Assembly (NCBI GenBank): GCA_046290575.1
Contig: JBKAGX010000001.1
Location: forward strand, 620,001 to 684,000
Length of the DNA stretch: 64,000 nt
Source of the DNA: JANQQJ01 sp046290575
GTDB lineage: Bacteria > Pseudomonadota > Alphaproteobacteria > SMXS01
Direction of reading: 5' to 3'
In this document: in pieces, positions 60,055 through 64,000 of the stretch
How positions within the stretch are numbered: position 1 is the stretch's first letter
Layout: each line of letters starts with the position of its first letter
Position numbers and translations under genes: made by a program
Notes under the pieces: model-generated
The model's database searches: none
Told to the model about the DNA's origin: nothing
Seen by the model: the letters and a program-made list of their open reading frames with translations, nothing else

Positions 60055-61158
60055 CTACGCTGCCCAGAAATCATAGACCGGGTCGTTGGGCACCTTGCCG
60101 CCCCGGGTTTTCAGGTCGGCCAGCATGCCGTCCTCGCCCTGATCGGTGGTCGGCTGGTTGCTTTCCCAATCCATGACGAAGGTCCGGTGCGTGCATTTCC
60201 ACGTTCCGCCGCGTTTTTCGAATTTGTCGAGATAGCGCCCCCCAACAAAGTTATCGATGAAGCCATCCTCTTCGGGAACCTTGCTGAAGGCGATGACATA
60301 GGTTTCGGCGACAGCGTGGTCGCCGCGCACCTCGATCCATTCGTTGGTGACGTGGTGCGACATGGCCGGGCGGTCTGCGGTGAAGCCCAGGATCATGTCG
60401 GCGAATTCCGTGGCGGGTCCCTCGAAGACACCGACATTCACGCTCGCGCCCGGCCACCAAAGCGAGTCCATAAGCGCACGGTCACCACGATCGATCGCCC
60501 GGGCCTGACCGAGGATGATTGTGTGGATGTCCTGTTTCGCCAGCGCCTCTTCGGCTTTACGGATCAGGTCGTCATTCATACTGGTTTCCTTGGTTGGCTG
60601 CGCGTTCATTTCAGATTGCCATTGATCGAGCAATTGCGTGCCCGGGTCAGCCCCGCGGTTGCCGCCGCGATTGTGGATCGAGTCGTCATAATGCGGATCA
60701 CCGCTGCCGGTTTCCGGCCATTGGACGTTCCAGTCCAGCACATACGTCCGGTGCGCGATGCACCAGGTGCCGTTCTGCTTTTCGTGCCGGTCGAGATAAC
60801 GCCCCCCGAAGATGCTGTGCTTGTGACCATTGTCGGTCGGCGTTGGGGTATAGGCCCAGATATAGCTCTCTGACTTGGCGCGGTTGCCGTCCACCTCGAT
60901 CCAGACATTGCTGGGCCGATGCAGGCTCACAGGCGCATCTATATCCCGTGCGGCCAGAATGTTCGCCAGCCCGGTTGCGGGGCCGTTGAAGAAGCCGTAG
61001 GCGACCTCGGCCCCGGGTTTATAGACGCTGTTGATCAGCGCGCCGTCTCCCCGGTCGATGCCGCGGCTATGCGCCTGGATCGTTTTGGCAATGTCGGCGC
61101 GGTCGACGATGTCCTGCAGGGCGGCTTCAAGCCCGGCGTCAGGCTTGGACGCGGTCAT
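60055..61158 (-). CDS. Tandem SnoaL/NTF2-like fusion protein
   Basis: 367 residues made of two homologous SnoaL-like domains: residues about 12-150 (ending GGRYLDRHEKQNGTWCIAHRTYVLDW) and about 200-335 (GGRYLDKFEKRGGTWKCTHRTFVMDW). Both carry an ARxIDRGD/SRGIDRGD helix. The linker contains Met194, an ATG at 60579 preceded by AAGGA, so a 174-residue single-domain product may also be made. The start overlaps the upstream Rieske gene by 4 nt. Role unknown; SnoaL proteins often travel with Rieske oxygenases, and ring-hydroxylating beta subunits share the fold. Confidence 0.85.
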   Translation of the reverse strand: MTASKPDAGLEAALQDIVDRADIAKTIQAHSRGIDRGDGALINSVYKPGAEVAYGFFNGPATGLANILAARDIDAPVSLHRPSNVWIEVDGNRAKSESYIWAYTPTPTDNGHKHSIFGGRYLDRHEKQNGTWCIAHRTYVLDWNVQWPETGSGDPHYDDSIHNRGGNRGADPGTQLLDQWQSEMNAQPTKETSMNDDLIRKAEEALAKQDIHTIILGQARAIDRGDRALMDSLWWPGASVNVGVFEGPATEFADMILGFTADRPAMSHHVTNEWIEVRGDHAVAETYVIAFSKVPEEDGFIDNFVGGRYLDKFEKRGGTWKCTHRTFVMDWESNQPTTDQGEDGMLADLKTRGGKVPNDPVYDFWAA

Positions 61159-62477
61159 CGCCGCCCTTCGATATAATCGTTCAGCACCTCGTGAAAGCGG
61201 CGCACCCGGCTTTCCTGGCCGCTGAGAATTGCGTCGGAATAGCCGCGCGAGTGGAAGCCCGCCTGCTGGCCGATGGCGACGCTGAGGTCTTGGATCAGGA
61301 ACGAGTCCATCATGTCCGGGATCGGCTGGCCGCTGCCATAGGGGATGAATTCGAATTCAGCCTCTTCCATCGGCCGTTCGCCGCAGATGGTCATCACGCT
61401 ATCCTCGCCTTCGATCCGGGGCACAATCGCCCAATAGTCGAAGGTGCATTTCTCCGGATCGGTCGGGTGCGGCTCGGTGCGGAAGAAATGCATGCCCTCA
61501 AATGTCGCCGTCAGCGTCACATTGGGAAACAGGGTGTGGTGAAAATAGTCGGTCAGCTCGTTGTCGTCATAGGCTTCATAATGCTTGAAGCCGCGTGCCG
61601 GACCCAGCTTGCGCATCTGCTGTTGCAGGGCTTCGCGGCCTTCGCGTGCCCGGCCTTCAAAATCCGCCGGGTCCAAGTCCCAGGCCTGCAGCATCCCGGC
61701 CCAAACGTCTTCGACCGCGTTGGGCACGTCAGCGCGCATGGACGGCTGCCCCAGCTCGATCATCCGGTTGTGGCCGTTGGGATAGGCTTCGAATACCGTG
61801 GCCTTGTAGTCCTCGTCCGTATTGGCGCGCAGCTGCGGGTGCACCGTTGGCAGGTGATAGGACTCGTTGAAATTGTCCGACGTGAATTTCCAGTTCGCAT
61901 CGACGTCGAATTGCCGCCAGATCACCCGGACCCAGTCCTTGATGGGCCGGTTGGCAAACAGGTCCGGGATTGGGTCCAGGAAGTCCAGCAGCGCCGGCGC
62001 GTTCGGGTCCATCGAATACCAGACGAAGCCGCCCCAGGTGTCGCACGGTACCTCCACCATGGACACCCGCCCGCAGGGGTCACCGCCTTCGAAATCGTCC
62101 GGGTCCTGGGCGTGTTTCAGCACGCCGTCAGCACCATAAACCCAGCCGTGGTAAGAGCAGACGAAATCCCCGCTGCCCTCGTTCGACCAGACCAACCGGT
62201 TTCCGCGGTGCTGGCAGCTGTTATAGAAGGCACGGATGCCGCCATTGGCCTGGCGGACCATGATGACCGACTCGCGCAGAAAGTTGTGGACGACATAGTC
62301 ACCGGGTTCCGGCATCTGGCTCTCGCGTCCGCCCACATGCCAGACACGGGTCCACATATGGTCCCACTCTTTCTGGGCGAACTCCTTTGAATAGTAGCGG
62401 TCACCGGTGATCGGATCGCCGCGCAGAAAGTTCGGATCGCCGGCATCGACCGGCGGTGTGCGCATGATGGTTGCCAT
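61155..62477 (-). CDS. Rieske oxygenase, alpha subunit
   Basis: 440 residues from the ATG at 62477, preceded by GGGGAGG; the frame runs on to 62600 without a ribosome site. Rieske ligands CQHRG and CSYHGW. The iron site is NWKFTSDNFNESYHLPTVHPQLR with the later Asp in IQDLSVAIGQQ. It is first in the operon and overlaps the SnoaL fusion by 4 nt. It is divergent from an LLM oxidoreductase. It is closer in layout to the Rieske protein at 13953 than to the one at 58752. Confidence 0.93.
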   Translation of the reverse strand: MATIMRTPPVDAGDPNFLRGDPITGDRYYSKEFAQKEWDHMWTRVWHVGGRESQMPEPGDYVVHNFLRESVIMVRQANGGIRAFYNSCQHRGNRLVWSNEGSGDFVCSYHGWVYGADGVLKHAQDPDDFEGGDPCGRVSMVEVPCDTWGGFVWYSMDPNAPALLDFLDPIPDLFANRPIKDWVRVIWRQFDVDANWKFTSDNFNESYHLPTVHPQLRANTDEDYKATVFEAYPNGHNRMIELGQPSMRADVPNAVEDVWAGMLQAWDLDPADFEGRAREGREALQQQMRKLGPARGFKHYEAYDDNELTDYFHHTLFPNVTLTATFEGMHFFRTEPHPTDPEKCTFDYWAIVPRIEGEDSVMTICGERPMEEAEFEFIPYGSGQPIPDMMDSFLIQDLSVAIGQQAGFHSRGYSDAILSGQESRVRRFHEVLNDYIEGRR

Positions 62478-62624
62478 GATTGCCTCCCCTGAACCCCGAG
62501 ATTGCGCCAGCATGCCACAGCGGGACCGGGTTGGAAAAGCTGTTAAAGTCACGCGTGCTGGACAGGCTGCCCCAGGCCCTGCAAAGTAATGACCGGGCAA
62601 GAGGGTAGCGCAGGGGAGAGGTCA

Positions 62625-63644
62625 TTGCGGCACGGATTGGTGTTTTCAGGTGGTGGCACGACCATGCAGGAGATGGTCGCACTCGCCAAACAGGCCGAAG
62701 ATGCAGGTATCGACTCGATCTATCTGTGCGAAGCATGGCGCAGCGGTTTTGTCGGTCTGGCGGCAATCGCCATGGCAACCGAACGGGTGGAGATCGGCCC
62801 CTATATCCTGAACGCTTATGGCCGGTCGCCCTGGCTGACGGCAATGAGTGCAATCGATCTCGATGAACTGAGCGGCGGTCGGCTGGTACTCGGCATCGGC
62901 ACGGGAAACAAGCACATCAATGAAGACTGGCAGGGTATCGCGCAGGAGCGACCGCTTCGTAAAATGTCGGAATACATCGAGGTGTTGAAGCAGGCGGTCA
63001 GTACCCCTGTCGGTGAGATGGTAGCGTATGAAGGAGAGATGCACCGGATGAACTGGCCGCCTGCTGTGCCGCTGCATCGGCCCAGCATTCCGGTCTATCT
63101 GGCAGCGCTCTATCCGAAAATGACGGCGGTTGCCGGCCGGGTGGCGGACGGGATTGCGCTGGGGGCCTTGCTCTCGGCACCTTATGTGAAGGAAGTCATC
63201 CTGCCGCGGTTCCGTCAGGCGGCGGCCGAGTCGGGCCGTGACCCGGATAGTCTGGGCGTCACCATGGCGCCCTTTGTGTCGGTCGGTCAGGATGGTGAGG
63301 CGGCGCGTCAGGCCGCGCGCGAGGCTATCTGTCATCTCTACGCGCCACTGCCGCATCCCTATTACGACTATGTGTTGCGCGAACAGGGATTCTCCAAAGC
63401 CGCTGATGCCGCGGCTAAATACGTGCCGGAAGGGCAGATGGAAAAGGCGATGGAGGCGTTCACGGATGACATCGTCGACACCGTCACGATCAATGGCACC
63501 ATCGAGCAGGCGCGGGCGCAGATCGACGCTTATGAGGGCGCGGTGGACCAGACCCTGTTCGTCAATGTGAACTACTCCGGCACGTCGCCAGAAGCGCTGC
63601 AGGCCGGGTTTCAGGACCTGATTACATTGGGAACATCGAAATGA
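62625..63644 (+). CDS. LLM-class flavin-dependent oxidoreductase
   Basis: 339 residues from the TTG at 62625, which has GGGGAGAG five bases upstream; an ATG at 62589 in frame lacks such a site. The luciferase-like barrel shows AEDAGIDSIYLCEAWRSGF, VEIGPYILNAYGRSPWLTAM, LSGGRLVLGIGTGNKHINEDW and PVYLAALYPKMTAVAGRVADG. The N-terminal pattern resembles F420-type family members as well as FMN ones. It overlaps the VOC gene by 4 nt, and the two probably act on the same substrate as the divergent Rieske operon. Confidence 0.88.
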   Translation: MRHGLVFSGGGTTMQEMVALAKQAEDAGIDSIYLCEAWRSGFVGLAAIAMATERVEIGPYILNAYGRSPWLTAMSAIDLDELSGGRLVLGIGTGNKHINEDWQGIAQERPLRKMSEYIEVLKQAVSTPVGEMVAYEGEMHRMNWPPAVPLHRPSIPVYLAALYPKMTAVAGRVADGIALGALLSAPYVKEVILPRFRQAAAESGRDPDSLGVTMAPFVSVGQDGEAARQAAREAICHLYAPLPHPYYDYVLREQGFSKAADAAAKYVPEGQMEKAMEAFTDDIVDTVTINGTIEQARAQIDAYEGAVDQTLFVNVNYSGTSPEALQAGFQDLITLGTSK

Positions 63645-64000
63645 GCATGCTTTTCGGACCCTTTGTCCAACAGGGCTATATTGTGCCGGACCTGGACGCC
63701 GGGATCGCCCATTGGGCGGCGCGTGGCATCGGGCCGTTTCTGGTCATTCCCAGCGTTCGGATCGCGGGCGCGCATTATGGCCGGGGCACCATGACCCACA
63801 TCACAGCGGCCTTTGCCATGTCCGGCGATCAGCAGATTGAACTGATCCAGCCCCATGATGACACCGGCCCCAATATCTATAGCGACTACCTCGCCGAGCA
63901 CCCGGAGGGCGGCATGCAGCATCTGGCTGCGTGGAGCGACGACGTGGAGGGTGATTTGGCCCGCATCACCGCGGCGGGGGTCGATTATGTACTGGCGCAG
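63641..64000 (+). CDS. VOC/glyoxalase-family protein, 3' partial
   Basis: 120 codons are visible before the window ends. QQGYIVPDLDAGIAHW at the N-terminus, a central ITAAFAMSGDQQIELIQP strand with a likely metal-ligand Glu, and GGMQHLAAWSDDVEGDLARI are typical of the vicinal-oxygen-chelate fold (glyoxalase_4-like). Members include epimerases, dioxygenases and isomerases. The ATG overlaps the LLM gene stop (ATGA). Confidence 0.82.
   Translation, partial: MSMLFGPFVQQGYIVPDLDAGIAHWAARGIGPFLVIPSVRIAGAHYGRGTMTHITAAFAMSGDQQIELIQPHDDTGPNIYSDYLAEHPEGGMQHLAAWSDDVEGDLARITAAGVDYVLAQ

Noticed and set aside
60055..60579. Second SnoaL domain as an independent gene
   Set aside because: The internal ATG has a plausible ribosome site, but the frame is continuous with the first domain and has no stop between, so it is reported as one fusion with a possible internal start.
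61191..62390. 399-codon open frame opposite the Rieske oxygenase at 61155
   Set aside because: The antisense of a clear Rieske protein; its composition is typical of mirrored high-GC coding.
1..64000. CRISPR arrays, tRNA, rRNA, phage or conjugation genes
   Set aside because: No regularly spaced repeats, no cloverleaf-like stretches noticed and no integrase, capsid or transfer proteins among the frames.

Overview
The window (about 60% GC by eye, nearly gapless coding, no tRNA or rRNA seen) looks like chromosome from a heterotrophic, aerobic to microaerobic alphaproteobacterium. The main reasons are the alphaproteobacterial-style ccoNOQP-ccoGHIS (fixNOQP-fixGHIS) block with an FNR/FixK-type box, a BTLCP transglutaminase-like protease, and a large catabolic toolkit: TonB-dependent receptors, Rieske oxygenases, SnoaL/NTF2-like proteins, LLM flavoenzymes, family III CoA-transferase and hydantoinase/oxoprolinase proteins. 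The genus cannot be named from the sequence alone.

Layout. 1-9.8 kb: a carboxymuconolactone-decarboxylase-like gene (cut by the window edge), then a kinase / enolase-like / 2-hydroxyacid dehydrogenase cassette, a DUF3237 gene, a TonB-dependent receptor, two SnoaL-like proteins, an alpha/beta hydrolase and an LLM oxidoreductase. 9.8-20.7 kb: divergent glpD/glpK, a TetR gene with a small membrane protein, a Rieske oxygenase divergent from an acyl-CoA dehydrogenase, riboflavin synthase, an MDR reductase, an SPW-like membrane protein, a hydrolase and an SDR. 20.8-30.7 kb: two back-to-back RND efflux systems, each with its own TetR regulator and a clear operator-like palindrome. 30.9-34.1 kb: a hybrid histidine kinase, then a class I cyclic-di-GMP riboswitch in front of a LapG-like (BTLCP) cysteine protease gene.

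34.3-49.5 kb: a catabolic island. An HMG-CoA-lyase-like gene with hyuA and hyuB reads left; a CaiB-type CoA-transferase and an isochorismatase-family amidase read right; then come an FCD-type GntR regulator, an Asp/Glu-racemase-like protein lacking both catalytic cysteines, two SnoaL proteins, a second TonB receptor, two glutathione S-transferases, a RidA gene broken by a single stop codon, and an MDR reductase. The same TTGTATACAA site occurs in both divergent promoter regions of this island, which points to one GntR regulon. 49.6-58.4 kb: an outer-membrane-barrel-like gene and the complete cbb3 oxidase structural and assembly operon behind a perfect FNR box, ending in a perfect 27-bp inverted repeat. 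58.4-64 kb: a 7Fe-type ferredoxin, two Rieske oxygenases and a tandem SnoaL fusion in one operon, divergent from an LLM oxidoreductase and a VOC-family gene cut by the window end.

How it fits together: uptake through TonB receptors, oxygenation by Rieske and flavin enzymes, CoA activation and cleavage (CaiB, lyase, acyl-CoA dehydrogenase), hydrolysis of amide or imide bonds (hyuAB, isochorismatase fold), detoxification (GST, RND pumps) and high-affinity respiration (cbb3). The least ordinary items are the enolase paralogue with altered active-site residues, the cysteine-less racemase-fold protein inside the GntR regulon, and the c-di-GMP riboswitch on the protease gene.
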